A stretch of DNA of 64,000 nucleotides from Umezawaea endophytica (GTDB lineage Bacteria > Actinomycetota > Actinomycetes > Mycobacteriales > Pseudonocardiaceae): contig NZ_JANYMP010000030.1 in NCBI RefSeq assembly GCF_025061645.1, positions 11,946-75,945 on the forward strand, read 5' to 3'. Position numbers and translations under genes: made by a program. Shown here piece by piece: positions 42,256-50,388 of this stretch. Positions within the stretch are counted from its first letter, which is position 1. Each line of letters begins with the position of its first letter. Below the pieces are notes generated by a model. The model ran no database searches and was not told where the DNA came from. It was given only the letters and a program-made list of their open reading frames with translations.

Positions 42256-43680
42256 GTGACACACCCGGCCGACCTCTCACCCGATCGGGAAATCCCACCG
42301 TTCTGGGGAAACCTCGGGCCGCAACGAGGAGGCCGGTGCCCGCCCGGACGGCCACTGGCCCACGGCATCGGTGGCATCGGCGAGACCGAACTGCTGCCGC
42401 GCTACGGCCACCGTGCCACGTTCCTCGGAGGCAAGCTCTACCTGGACCTCCAGCGCTACGACCCGGAACGCAGGGGCGCACCCGTTGACGCGCTCTCCTC
42501 CCTGCTGTGGATGCACGGCCTCGAAAACCCGCCGACTGAAGCCGAACGCGCCGCCCTGTTCCGCCTCCTCTCCCTCCACCCCGGCGACATCGACGTGGCG
42601 AGCACCGCCGCTCTGGCCGACCTGCCGCCCACGAGGGCGCGCAGGCTGCTCGCGGACCTGCGAGCGGCGCACCTGCTCGAACAGGGCAACCGGTTCCACG
42701 ACCTGGTCCGGCTCTACGCGCTCCACTGCCTCACCGACGCTGATCTGCCCGACGAGGACGGCGAGTCGGCGTTGCGGCGCCTGGTCGCGTACTACCCGGC
42801 GGCGGCCGCCGAGCACTCCCGGACGATCAAGAACCACGTCTGCGACCCGAAGTCGCTCGCGTGGATGGACCGCAACCACGAAACCGTGCTGGTGATGGCG
42901 CTCCACAGGCACGGCTAGGGCGACGACGTCGTCCCCGTCGCCAACGCGATGCACCCGTACTTCTCGCAGCGCAAGCGCTTGGCCCCGTGGCTCGGCTTCC
43001 AGCGGATGGCCGTCGAGTCCGCTCGCGGGTTCGGCGACCGCGCGACGCTCGCCAGGCAGTTGAACCGGCTCGGCACCGTGCACCGGCACGCGCGGCAGTT
43101 CGACCAGGCCATCGCCTTCGCCGAGGAAGCGCTGCGCCTCCACGAGGAGGCGGGCGACCAGGTCGGCATCGGCTCCACCCTCATCGGACTGTCCGCGACC
43201 TACCGGCACATGGGCCGCCCGGAGCGGTCGCTCCTCTGCTGCGAGCGGTCGCTGCGGATCAGGCTGGAGATCGACGACCAGTACGGCCTGGGCATCACCC
43301 TGACCAACCTCGGCGCCACCCACCTGGCGCTCGGGGACCCGGACACGGCGATCACCCACTACCGGGCCGCGCTGGAGTCGCAGCGGCGCCACGGGTTCGA
43401 GGGCGGCGAGGCGATCACGTTGCACGAACTCGGCAAGACCCACCACGCCATGGGGAACGCGGACCTGGCCGTGGAGGACTTCCTCGCGGCGCTGCGGATC
43501 CACCGGCACCGCGACGACCGGTTCCACGCGGGGGTCACGCTCAGGGAACTGGGCACCGTCTACCGCGGACTGGGCCGGATCACCGAGGCCCACGAGGCCT
43601 ACCGCGACGCGCTGGCGGCGTTCGAGGAGATCGACGACCGCTACGACGCGCACCTCGTCCGGGACCTGCTCACCCGATGA
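42256..43680 (+). pseudogene. Decayed STAND/NB-ARC-TPR (AfsR/SARP-family ATPase half) gene
   Basis: Three lesions are visible. The Walker A motif reads HGIGGIGETEL, with Glu in place of the essential Lys. The sequence then jumps from ERAALFR directly to LLSLHPGDIDVASTAALADL; by comparison with the intact relative at 54760-56847 about 160 residues are missing, including Walker B and the ARC region, and the junction falls in a motif (A.LFR) shared by both flanks. An in-frame TAG at 42916-42918 then interrupts the gene. The downstream part (42919-43680) keeps the same frame and encodes five to six good TPR repeats. The TPR part might be expressed from internal starts, but the ATPase is dead. Confidence 0.85.
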
Positions 43681-43805
43681 ACCGGCGATCGACGTGCAAC
43701 CGACAGAGTGTTCACTGATCATGGCAAGCGTGGACACTTCGACACTGCCCCCGGCGCACCCGCCATCCCAGGATTCCGGGATGGAAAGCGCGCACCGACC
43801 ACGCT

Positions 43806-43821
43806 GTTTCACCAGCGTAAC
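43806..43821. promoter_or_regulatory. GlnR-like box upstream of the NCS1 permease
   Basis: GTTTC-ACCAGC-GTAAC is the exact reverse complement of the actinobacterial GlnR half-site pair GTTAC-n6-GAAAC. It lies 13 bp before the ATG of the NCS1 permease, the first gene of a nitrogen-acquisition operon. Nine defined bases can occur by chance about once in this much sequence, so the location is the main support. A position this close to the start suggests repression, or a promoter further upstream. Confidence 0.5.
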
Positions 43822-43834
43822 AGGGATGTGACCG

Positions 43835-45388
43835 ATGGCCGTCGACCCCTCAGAGCCCACCACCGCGAGCCAGATCACGACGACGAAGCAGATCAGTCAC
43901 CCGGATGGCCGAGTCGAGCTGCGCGACTTCTCGGGGATCTCGGAGAGCCGCTACTTCAACCCTGAACTGGCCCCGGTGCCGCTGGAGCAGCGGACCTGGA
44001 CCACGTACAACTTCTTCGCCCTGTGGATGGGGATGGCGCACAACATCCCCAGCTACACGCTCGCGGCGTCGCTGATCGCGCTGGGCATGGACTGGGTCCA
44101 GGCGTTCATGACCATCACACTGGGCAACCTGATCGTGCTGGTCCCGATGCTGCTCAACAGCCACGCGGGCACGAAGTACGGCATCCCGTTCCCAGTGTTC
44201 GCCCGCGCGTTCTACGGGGTGCGCGGCGCGAACCTGGTGGCGTTGCTGAGGGCGTTCATCGCGTGCGCCTGGTTCGGCATCCAGACGTGGGTCGGCGGGC
44301 TGGCGCTGCACGTGATCGTGGGCAAGCTGGTCGGCGGCTGGTGGCTGACCGCGCCGGAGGTGCTGGGGCAGAAGTGGACGCTGTGGCTGTGCTTCCTCGG
44401 CTTCTGGGTCGTGCAGATGCTGATCATCTGGCGCGGCATGGAGGCGATCCGCAAGTTCGAGAACTGGACGGCGCCGCTGGTGTCGGTCGGCTTCCTGATC
44501 CTGCTCGCGTACGTGGCCGTGAAGGCGGGCGGCTTCGGGCCGATCCTGTCCGAGCCGTCGAAGCTGGGTTGGGGCGCGGACTTCTGGAAGGTGTTCTTCC
44601 CGTCGCTGATGGGCATGATCGCGTTCTGGTCGACGCTGTCGCTGAACATGCCGGACTTCACCCGCTTCGGCGGTAGCCAGAAGAAGCAGGTGCTCGGCCA
44701 GGTCCTCGGCCTGCCGACCACGATGTCGTTCATCGCGATCGTGGCGATCCTGACGACGTCCGGCTCCATCGCCCTGTACGGCGAGGCGATCTGGGACCCG
44801 GCGACGCTGGCGAGCCGGTTCGACAACCCGCTGGTCGTGGTCGTCGCGCTGGTGGCGCTGGTGCTCGCGACGATCTCCGCGAACCTCGCGGCGAACGTCG
44901 TCAGCCCGTCCTACGACTTCTCCAACGCCTTCCCGCGGCGCATCACGTTCGCGGTCGGCGGCCTGATCACCGGCGTGATCGGCGTGGTGATCCAGCCGTG
45001 GCGGCTGATCTCCGACCCGAGCATCTACATCTTCGCGTGGCTGGGCTTCTACGGCGGCCTGCTGGCGTCGGTGGCGGGCGTGTTCATCGCCGGGTACTGG
45101 CTGCTCGGCAAGACCCGGATCGAACTCGACGCGCTGTACATGGACGGCAAGGGGGCTTACTGGTTCTCCGGCGGGTGGAACTGGCGGGCGGTCGTGGCGA
45201 CCCTCGTCGGCGGGGTCCTCGCGGTCGGCGGCGCCTACGGCGGCCCGTTCCCGACCGACGGGCTGATCCCGTTCCTCAAGCCGCTCTACGACTACAACTG
45301 GGTGGTCGGCCTGGTGGGCGGACTCGTCACCTACCTGGCACTGTCGCGGACAGCGCCCGACCGCACCAACGAGGGAGTGATCAAGTGA
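43835..45388 (+). CDS. NCS1-family nucleobase/hydantoin permease
   Basis: A 517-residue symporter with about 12 hydrophobic helices, family Mhp1/PucI/uracil-allantoin permeases. WTTYNFFALWMGMAHNIPSY covers TM1 with its cation-site region, GIPFPVFARAFYGVRGAN and SLNMPDFTRFGGSQKKQ are conserved NCS1 motifs. It probably imports uracil, hydantoin or a related ring, to be opened by the downstream enzymes. The stop overlaps the beta-ureidopropionase start (GTGA at 45385-45388). Confidence 0.93.
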   Translation: MAVDPSEPTTASQITTTKQISHPDGRVELRDFSGISESRYFNPELAPVPLEQRTWTTYNFFALWMGMAHNIPSYTLAASLIALGMDWVQAFMTITLGNLIVLVPMLLNSHAGTKYGIPFPVFARAFYGVRGANLVALLRAFIACAWFGIQTWVGGLALHVIVGKLVGGWWLTAPEVLGQKWTLWLCFLGFWVVQMLIIWRGMEAIRKFENWTAPLVSVGFLILLAYVAVKAGGFGPILSEPSKLGWGADFWKVFFPSLMGMIAFWSTLSLNMPDFTRFGGSQKKQVLGQVLGLPTTMSFIAIVAILTTSGSIALYGEAIWDPATLASRFDNPLVVVVALVALVLATISANLAANVVSPSYDFSNAFPRRITFAVGGLITGVIGVVIQPWRLISDPSIYIFAWLGFYGGLLASVAGVFIAGYWLLGKTRIELDALYMDGKGAYWFSGGWNWRAVVATLVGGVLAVGGAYGGPFPTDGLIPFLKPLYDYNWVVGLVGGLVTYLALSRTAPDRTNEGVIK

Positions 45389-46227
45389 CGAACATCGTCC
45401 GAGCCGGTCTGATCCAGTCGAGGTGGACCGGCGACAAGGAGTCGATGATCGCGAACGCGGTCGCGGCCATCGCCACCGCGGCCTCGCAGGGCGCGCAGGT
45501 GATCTGCCTCCAGGAGCTGTTCTACGGCCCGTACTTCTGCCAGGTGCAGGACGCGGACTACTACTCCTACACCGAGCAGATCCCCGACGGTCCGACGACC
45601 CGGTTGATGTGCGAGGTCGCCGAGCAGCACGGTGTCGTGCTCGTCGTGCCGATGTACGAGGAGGAGCAGCCCGGCGTCTACTACAACACCGCCGCGGTGA
45701 TCGACGCGGACGGCACGTACCTGGGCAAGCACCGCAAGAACCACATCCCGCAGGTCAAGGGGTTCTGGGAGAAGTTCTACTTCAAGCCGGGCAACCTGGG
45801 CTACCCGGTGTTCGACACCGCGGTCGGCCGCATCGGCGTCTACATCTGCTACGAGCGCCACTTCCCCGAGGGCTGGCGGGCGCTGGGCCTGGCGGGCGCG
45901 AAGATCGTGTTCAACCCGTCGGCGACCAGCCGCGGCCTGTCGGAGTACCTGTGGCGGCTGGAGCAGCCCGCCGCGGCCGTGGCGAACGAGTACTTCGTCG
46001 GCACGATCAACCGCGTGGGCGTGGAACCGCTGGGCGACAACGACTTCTACGGCCAGACGTACTTCGCGGACCCGCGCGGCCAGCTCATCGGCGAGGCGGC
46101 GTCGGACACCGAGGAGGAGATCGTCGTCCGCGACCTGGACATGGACCTGCTCGCCGAGGTCCGCGACCTGTGGGCGTTCTACCGCGACCGCAGGCCGGAC
46201 AGCTACGACTCGCTGGTGCAGCCGTGA
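45385..46227 (+). CDS. Nitrilase-superfamily beta-ureidopropionase / N-carbamoyl-amidohydrolase
   Basis: A 280-residue C-N hydrolase with the Glu-Lys-Cys triad: Glu44 in CLQELFYGPYF, Lys118 in KHRKNHIPQ and Cys155 in YICYERHFPEG. The FYGPYF and KGFWEKFYFKPGN segments are typical of beta-ureidopropionase rather than amidases, so it likely releases NH3 and CO2 from N-carbamoyl-beta-alanine to give beta-alanine. GTG start overlaps the permease stop; its stop overlaps the dihydropyrimidinase start. Confidence 0.9.
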   Translation: MTNIVRAGLIQSRWTGDKESMIANAVAAIATAASQGAQVICLQELFYGPYFCQVQDADYYSYTEQIPDGPTTRLMCEVAEQHGVVLVVPMYEEEQPGVYYNTAAVIDADGTYLGKHRKNHIPQVKGFWEKFYFKPGNLGYPVFDTAVGRIGVYICYERHFPEGWRALGLAGAKIVFNPSATSRGLSEYLWRLEQPAAAVANEYFVGTINRVGVEPLGDNDFYGQTYFADPRGQLIGEAASDTEEEIVVRDLDMDLLAEVRDLWAFYRDRRPDSYDSLVQP

Positions 46228-47609
46228 GCACCCTGATCCGCGGCGGCACCGTCGTGAACGCGACGGGCGCGGTGGCCGCAGACGTGCTGGTGCAGGGCGA
46301 GAAGATCGCCGCCCTCGTCGCACCCGGCTTCGAGGTCCAGGCCGACACCGTCATCGACGCGACCGGCAAGTACGTGATCCCCGGCGGCATCGACGGCCAC
46401 ACGCACATGGAGATGCCGTTCGGCGGCACGTCCAGCGCGGACACCTTCGAGACCGGCACGGTCGCCGCCGCGTGGGGTGGCACGACGACGATCATCGACT
46501 TCGCCGTGCAGGCGAAGGGGACCTCGCTGCTGTCCACACTGGACAGGTGGCACGGCAAGGCGGACGGCAACTGCGCCGTCGACTACGGGTTCCACATGAT
46601 CGTCAGCGACGTCAACGACACATCGCTGAAGGAGATGGAGTCCTGCATCGACGCGGGCGTGAACACGTTCAAGATGTTCATGGCCTACCCCGGCGTCTTC
46701 TACGCCACGGACGGCGAGATCCTGCGCGCCATGCAGAAGGCGCGCGAGACCGGCGCCACGATCATGATGCACGCGGAGAACGGCATCGCGATCGACCAGC
46801 TCGTCGCGCAGGCGCTCGCCAACGGCCACACCGACCCCGTCCAGCACGGCCTCACCAGGCCACCGGAACTGGAGGGCGAGGCGACGTCGCGGGCCATCGC
46901 ACTGGCGAAGGTCACCGGCGCCCCGCTCTACATCGTCCACCTGTCCGCGTCCCACGCCCTCGACGCCGTCACCAAGGCGCGGGACACCGGCCAGAACGTC
47001 TTCGCCGAGACCTGCCCCCAGTACCTCTTCCTGTCGCTGGAGGACCTGGCCAAGCCGGACTTCGAGGGCGCGAAGTACGTCGCCTCTCCCCCGCTGCGCC
47101 CGAAGGAGCACCAGACCGAGCTGTGGCGCGGCCTGCGCACCAACGACCTCTCGCTGGTGTCGACCGACCACTGCCCGTTCTGCTTCAAGGACCAGAAGGA
47201 GTTGGGGCGCGGCGACTTCTCCAAGATCCCGAACGGCATGCCGGGCGTCGAGCACCGCATGGACCTCCTGCACCAGGGCGTGGTGCGCGGCGAACTCTCG
47301 CTGGAACGCTGGGTCGAGATCAGCTCCACCACCCCCGCCAGGATGTTCGGCCTCTACCCGCGCAAGGGCGTCATCGCACCGGGCGCGGACGCGGACATCG
47401 TCGTCTACGACCCGACTGCGGAGCAGACCCTCTCGGCCGCCACGCACCACATGAACGTGGACTACTCCGCCTACGAGGGCATGGAGCTGACCGGGAAGGT
47501 CGACACCGTCCTGTCACGGGGCAAGGTCGTCGTCGACGGCGCGGGCTTCCACGGCGGCGCGGGCCACGGCAGGTTCCTCGGCCGCGACCTCAACCAGTAC
47601 CTCATCTAG
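46224..47609 (+). CDS. hydA: Dihydropyrimidinase (D-hydantoinase)
   Basis: A 461-residue cyclic amidohydrolase with a complete binuclear zinc site: His59 and His61 in GIDGHTHME, carbamylated Lys150 in VNTFKMFMAYPG, His183 in MMHAEN, His239 in IVHLSASH and Asp315 in STDHCPF. It hydrolyses dihydrouracil or dihydrothymine (or hydantoins) to N-carbamoyl-beta-amino acids, the substrate of the preceding gene. GTG 46224 overlaps the upstream stop by four bases. Thirteen bases separate it from the LLM oxidoreductase gene. Confidence 0.95.
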   Translation: MSTLIRGGTVVNATGAVAADVLVQGEKIAALVAPGFEVQADTVIDATGKYVIPGGIDGHTHMEMPFGGTSSADTFETGTVAAAWGGTTTIIDFAVQAKGTSLLSTLDRWHGKADGNCAVDYGFHMIVSDVNDTSLKEMESCIDAGVNTFKMFMAYPGVFYATDGEILRAMQKARETGATIMMHAENGIAIDQLVAQALANGHTDPVQHGLTRPPELEGEATSRAIALAKVTGAPLYIVHLSASHALDAVTKARDTGQNVFAETCPQYLFLSLEDLAKPDFEGAKYVASPPLRPKEHQTELWRGLRTNDLSLVSTDHCPFCFKDQKELGRGDFSKIPNGMPGVEHRMDLLHQGVVRGELSLERWVEISSTTPARMFGLYPRKGVIAPGADADIVVYDPTAEQTLSAATHHMNVDYSAYEGMELTGKVDTVLSRGKVVVDGAGFHGGAGHGRFLGRDLNQYLI

Positions 47610-47622
47610 GAAGGGCGGCGCA

Positions 47623-48615
47623 GTGGACTTCGGCGTAGTGCTGCAAACCGACCCGCCCGCGAGCGACGTCGTGGCGGGGATGAAAGCCGCGGAGGACAAC
47701 GGTTTCGGCTACGGCTGGACCTTCGACTCGGCCGTGCTCTGGCAGGAACCGTTCGTCATCTACTCCCAGATCCTGGCCAACACGAAGAACCTCGTGGTCG
47801 GCCCGATGGTCACCAACCCGAGCACCAGGGACTGGTCGGTCACCGCCTCCCTGTTCGCCACCCTGAACGACATGTTCGGCAACCGCACGGTCTGCGGCAT
47901 CGGCAGGGGCGACTCGGCGAGACGGGTCATCGGCCAACCACCGGCAACACTGGCCACCCTCGGCAAGGCCATGACGGTCATCAAGGAACTGGCCGAGGGC
48001 CGGGAGGTGGAACACCACGGCACCCCCGTCCGCATCCCCTGGGTGAAGGACGGCAAGCTGGAGATCTGGATGGCCGCCTACGGCCCGAAAGCCCTCAAGA
48101 TGGTCGGCGAACAGGCGGACGGCTTCATCCTGCAAACAGCGGACCCGGACATAGCGAGATGGACCATCGGCTCGGTCAGGGACGCCGCCACAGCAGCGGG
48201 AAGGAACGCGGACGACATCACCATGTGCGTAGCCGCACCCGCCTACGTGGGCGTGGACCTGGCCCACCAACGAGACCAACTCCGCTGGTTCGGCGGCATG
48301 GTGGGCAACCACGTGGCAGACCTGGTGGCGAGGTACGGCGACTCAGGCGTGGTCCCCAAGGCCCTGACCGACTACATCAAGGGCCGAGAGGGCTACGACT
48401 ACAGCCACCACGGCAAAGCAGGCAACAGGTCGACGGACTTCGTCCCGGACGAAATCGTGGACAGGTTCTGCCTAACCGGCCCACCCCAATCCCACGTGGA
48501 CAAACTGCAAGAACTCAAGGACATGGGCGTAACCAACTTCGCCCTATACCTCATGCACGACGACAAGGACAAAACCTTGGCCGCCTACGGCAACGAGGTA
48601 ATCCCCAACCTCTAA
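47623..48615 (+). CDS. LLM-class (luciferase-like, F420/flavin) oxidoreductase, TIGR03842-like
   Basis: A 330-residue (beta/alpha)8 luciferase-fold enzyme: MDFGVVLQTDPPASDVVAGM, NLVVGPMVTNPSTRDWSVTA and TVCGIGRGDSARRVIGQPPA are typical LLM blocks, close to the TIGR03842 group as recalled. GTG 47623 lies behind GGAAGGG, 13 bp after hydA, so it belongs to the operon. No NADPH-dependent dihydropyrimidine dehydrogenase is encoded nearby, so it is a candidate for the redox step before hydA; that is a hypothesis. Codon use in its last third shifts to more A and less G at third positions than in its neighbours. Confidence 0.85.
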   Translation: MDFGVVLQTDPPASDVVAGMKAAEDNGFGYGWTFDSAVLWQEPFVIYSQILANTKNLVVGPMVTNPSTRDWSVTASLFATLNDMFGNRTVCGIGRGDSARRVIGQPPATLATLGKAMTVIKELAEGREVEHHGTPVRIPWVKDGKLEIWMAAYGPKALKMVGEQADGFILQTADPDIARWTIGSVRDAATAAGRNADDITMCVAAPAYVGVDLAHQRDQLRWFGGMVGNHVADLVARYGDSGVVPKALTDYIKGREGYDYSHHGKAGNRSTDFVPDEIVDRFCLTGPPQSHVDKLQELKDMGVTNFALYLMHDDKDKTLAAYGNEVIPNL

Positions 48616-48703
48616 AACCACCAGGACCACCACCAAACCGGCACCCACACGCACCGGAAGGCACCCACACTCCCCCGGCCGCCCCGATCCCCAGCGCCCT
48701 CAG

Positions 48704-48758
48704 CTTCGCGCCTGGTTTGTCAAGGCATCTTTCCCGCCTTGACAAACCAGGCGCGAAG
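48704..48758. repeat. 23-base perfect inverted repeat (long hairpin element)
   Basis: Arms at 48704-48726 and 48736-48758 are exactly complementary (core CTGGTTTGTCAAGGC) with a 9-base loop. It lies 88 bp after the LLM gene stop. It may be that operon's terminator, but the long, perfect arms and moderate GC, unlike other terminators here, also fit a dispersed palindromic repeat. The rest of 48616-48873 shows no coding potential; its plus strand is C- and A-rich and G-poor. Confidence 0.8.
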
Positions 48759-48873
48759 ATCGAGATACTTGAGCGAGCGGGGTGCCTCTCCCCCTGGACC
48801 ACGGACCCACCCAGGCCCCCAGCGCACCCAATCAAGCCCCACCGGACTCCCACCAGACCCCCACCGGCCCCCT

Positions 48874-49233
48874 TCACCCAGCCACAGCCCCCCGCCCAGC
48901 CAACACAGCCACCATCGCCGCCCGAGTAGGCACTTCCAACTTCACGAAAATCCTCCGCAGATGCGTGGACACCGTGTACAAACTGATCCCCAACGAAGCC
49001 GCGATCATCTTGTTCGTACACCCCATCCCCACCATCCGGGCCACCTCGAGCTCCCGAGGGCTCAACACCCCCACACCCGCCGACCCAGCGGGCGTCAACA
49101 CGCACCGCACCCCCAACTCCTGCACGTCCAGCACAGGAGCCCCACCCTCGACGGGCCCCAACTCCCGCACCCGCCGCACCAACGCCCTCAACAACACCCG
49201 AACGCGCTCGTCCTGCCCCACCGCTTCCCCCAC
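48874..49233 (-). CDS. LuxR-type helix-turn-helix regulator, small
   Basis: About 119 residues starting at GTG 49233 (GGAGG five bases upstream). The C-terminal 60 residues are a clear LuxR/FixJ DNA-binding domain: LSPRELEVARMVGMGCTNKM, IAASLGISLYTVSTHLRRIF, VKLEVPTRAAMVAVLAGRG. Residues 1-55 are too short for a receiver domain and unrecognised. The frame stays open upstream into the direct repeats, so the true start is uncertain and the gene may be a truncated larger regulator. Confidence 0.7.
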   Translation of the reverse strand: MGEAVGQDERVRVLLRALVRRVRELGPVEGGAPVLDVQELGVRCVLTPAGSAGVGVLSPRELEVARMVGMGCTNKMIAASLGISLYTVSTHLRRIFVKLEVPTRAAMVAVLAGRGAVAG

Positions 49234-49326
49234 AACGCCCTCCCCGGCGTGAGTCCCCACCCCAGGAAAGCCGATCTCCAGCAGAAGCGCGTCCCCAAGA
49301 CAGGTGACACCCGTTCGTAGCAACGC

Positions 49327-49383
49327 CCCCGCCCAGCAGGCACGCACCCCCGGTAGAACACCCCGCCCAGCAGGCACGCACCC
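49327..49383. repeat. 23-bp direct repeat (two copies)
   Basis: A 23-base unit containing GCCCAGCAGGCACGCACCC occurs at 49327-49349 and again at 49361-49383, 34 bases apart start to start. It lies between the LuxR-type gene and the LemA-Nudix gene, ending 12 bp before the latter's stop. No integrase or transposase is nearby. Confidence 0.75.
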
Positions 49384-49395
49384 GCGAAAAACGGA

Positions 49396-50388
49396 TCAAC
49401 GCACCGCGCGCAGCGACCCGTCCCAAGCCCCACCGAGCAACCCCGGCAGCAGATCCGCCAACTGCACCGGGTACACCGCGTCCTGCGTGGCCCGCAGCTC
49501 GTCCGCGCTCCACCAGCGGTGCTGCCGGATCGTCCGCCGTTCGACGTCGTCCCACCCCGAGGTGTCCACCTCGAACCCCTCCGACGCCGCGAGGAAGAAC
49601 CACTCCTCCGCCGCGTAGCTCAGGCCGTCCAGGCTGAACACCGTGTGCCGCTTCCACACCGGACCGACCAGGTCGTCCCCGGCCAGCTCGAGTCCCGTCT
49701 CCTCGGCCACCTCGCGCACGGCCGCCGCGCGCAGCTCCTCACCGGGGTCGACACCGCCGCCCACGGTGAACCAGAACGACTCCTGCGGCCGGGCCGGGTC
49801 GTTGCCCTCGAACAGCAGCACCCGCCCGGCGCCGTCCACGAGCAGCACGCGCGCCGACGTGCGGGGCGTGAGCACGGACGACTCGGCCGCTTCCAGCGGT
49901 TCGGCGATCTCGAAGTACTCGGGCTGCGGCGCCGTGCCCGCGAGCTTGAGCCACCGGCACACCCTCCGCTTGCGCAGCGACAGCGTGTCGCGCACGGCGT
50001 CGTTGTGCACCCGCCGCGACAGCACGACCCGCTGCTCGGCGTCCGCCAACTCGGCGGCCAGCACGGGCGGCAGCGCGCTGCGGTCCAGGTCGGCCAGCAG
50101 CCCGCTCAGCTCGTTCTCCGCCGCTTCCCGTTCGGCGCGCGGCGCGCGTTCCGCCCGGTCCGCCACGTTGCGCAGCATGGTCGCCACGTCCGGGTCCAGC
50201 TCGGCCGTCACCACGGTCCTGGCCACGACGGCGCGCCGGGCCAGCGAGGCGTCCAGGCCCGCCCAGGCGGCGTCGGTGCGCACGTGCAGGCGGTCGAGGC
50301 GGTTCGCCGTGCCTAGCACCCACGGTCCGACGAGGACGGCGAGCGCGAGGACGACCAGCAGCGTCGTGACGAACCAGGAGCTGGTCAC
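49396..50388 (-). CDS. LemA-like domain fused to a Nudix hydrolase
   Basis: A 330-residue membrane-anchored protein. Residues 5-25 form one transmembrane helix; about 27-150 are a LemA-like helical bundle (LDRLHVRTDAAWAGLDASLA); 175-330 are a Nudix domain with the box at 210-235 (GGGVDPGEELRAAAVREVAE followed by ETGLEL) giving the GX5EX7REUXEEXGU motif. Its stop region is next to the repeat-rich segment. ATG/GTG 50388 overlaps the pimA stop, so it is coupled to the PIM operon, as is Rv2609c in Mycobacterium. The nucleotide substrate is unknown. Confidence 0.88.
   Translation of the reverse strand: MTSSWFVTTLLVVLALAVLVGPWVLGTANRLDRLHVRTDAAWAGLDASLARRAVVARTVVTAELDPDVATMLRNVADRAERAPRAEREAAENELSGLLADLDRSALPPVLAAELADAEQRVVLSRRVHNDAVRDTLSLRKRRVCRWLKLAGTAPQPEYFEIAEPLEAAESSVLTPRTSARVLLVDGAGRVLLFEGNDPARPQESFWFTVGGGVDPGEELRAAAVREVAEETGLELAGDDLVGPVWKRHTVFSLDGLSYAAEEWFFLAASEGFEVDTSGWDDVERRTIRQHRWWSADELRATQDAVYPVQLADLLPGLLGGAWDGSLRAVR

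Noticed and set aside
37103-47609. Pyrimidine enzymes as a purine/allantoin pathway because of the PucR regulator
   Set aside because: No allantoinase, allantoate amidohydrolase or urate genes; the hydrolase pair plus transaminase and MmsA fit beta-amino-acid formation from pyrimidines.
48551-49657. 368-residue minus-strand frame across the repeat region
   Set aside because: Gly/Arg/Cys-rich product created by base-composition bias; the LuxR-HTH lies in another frame.
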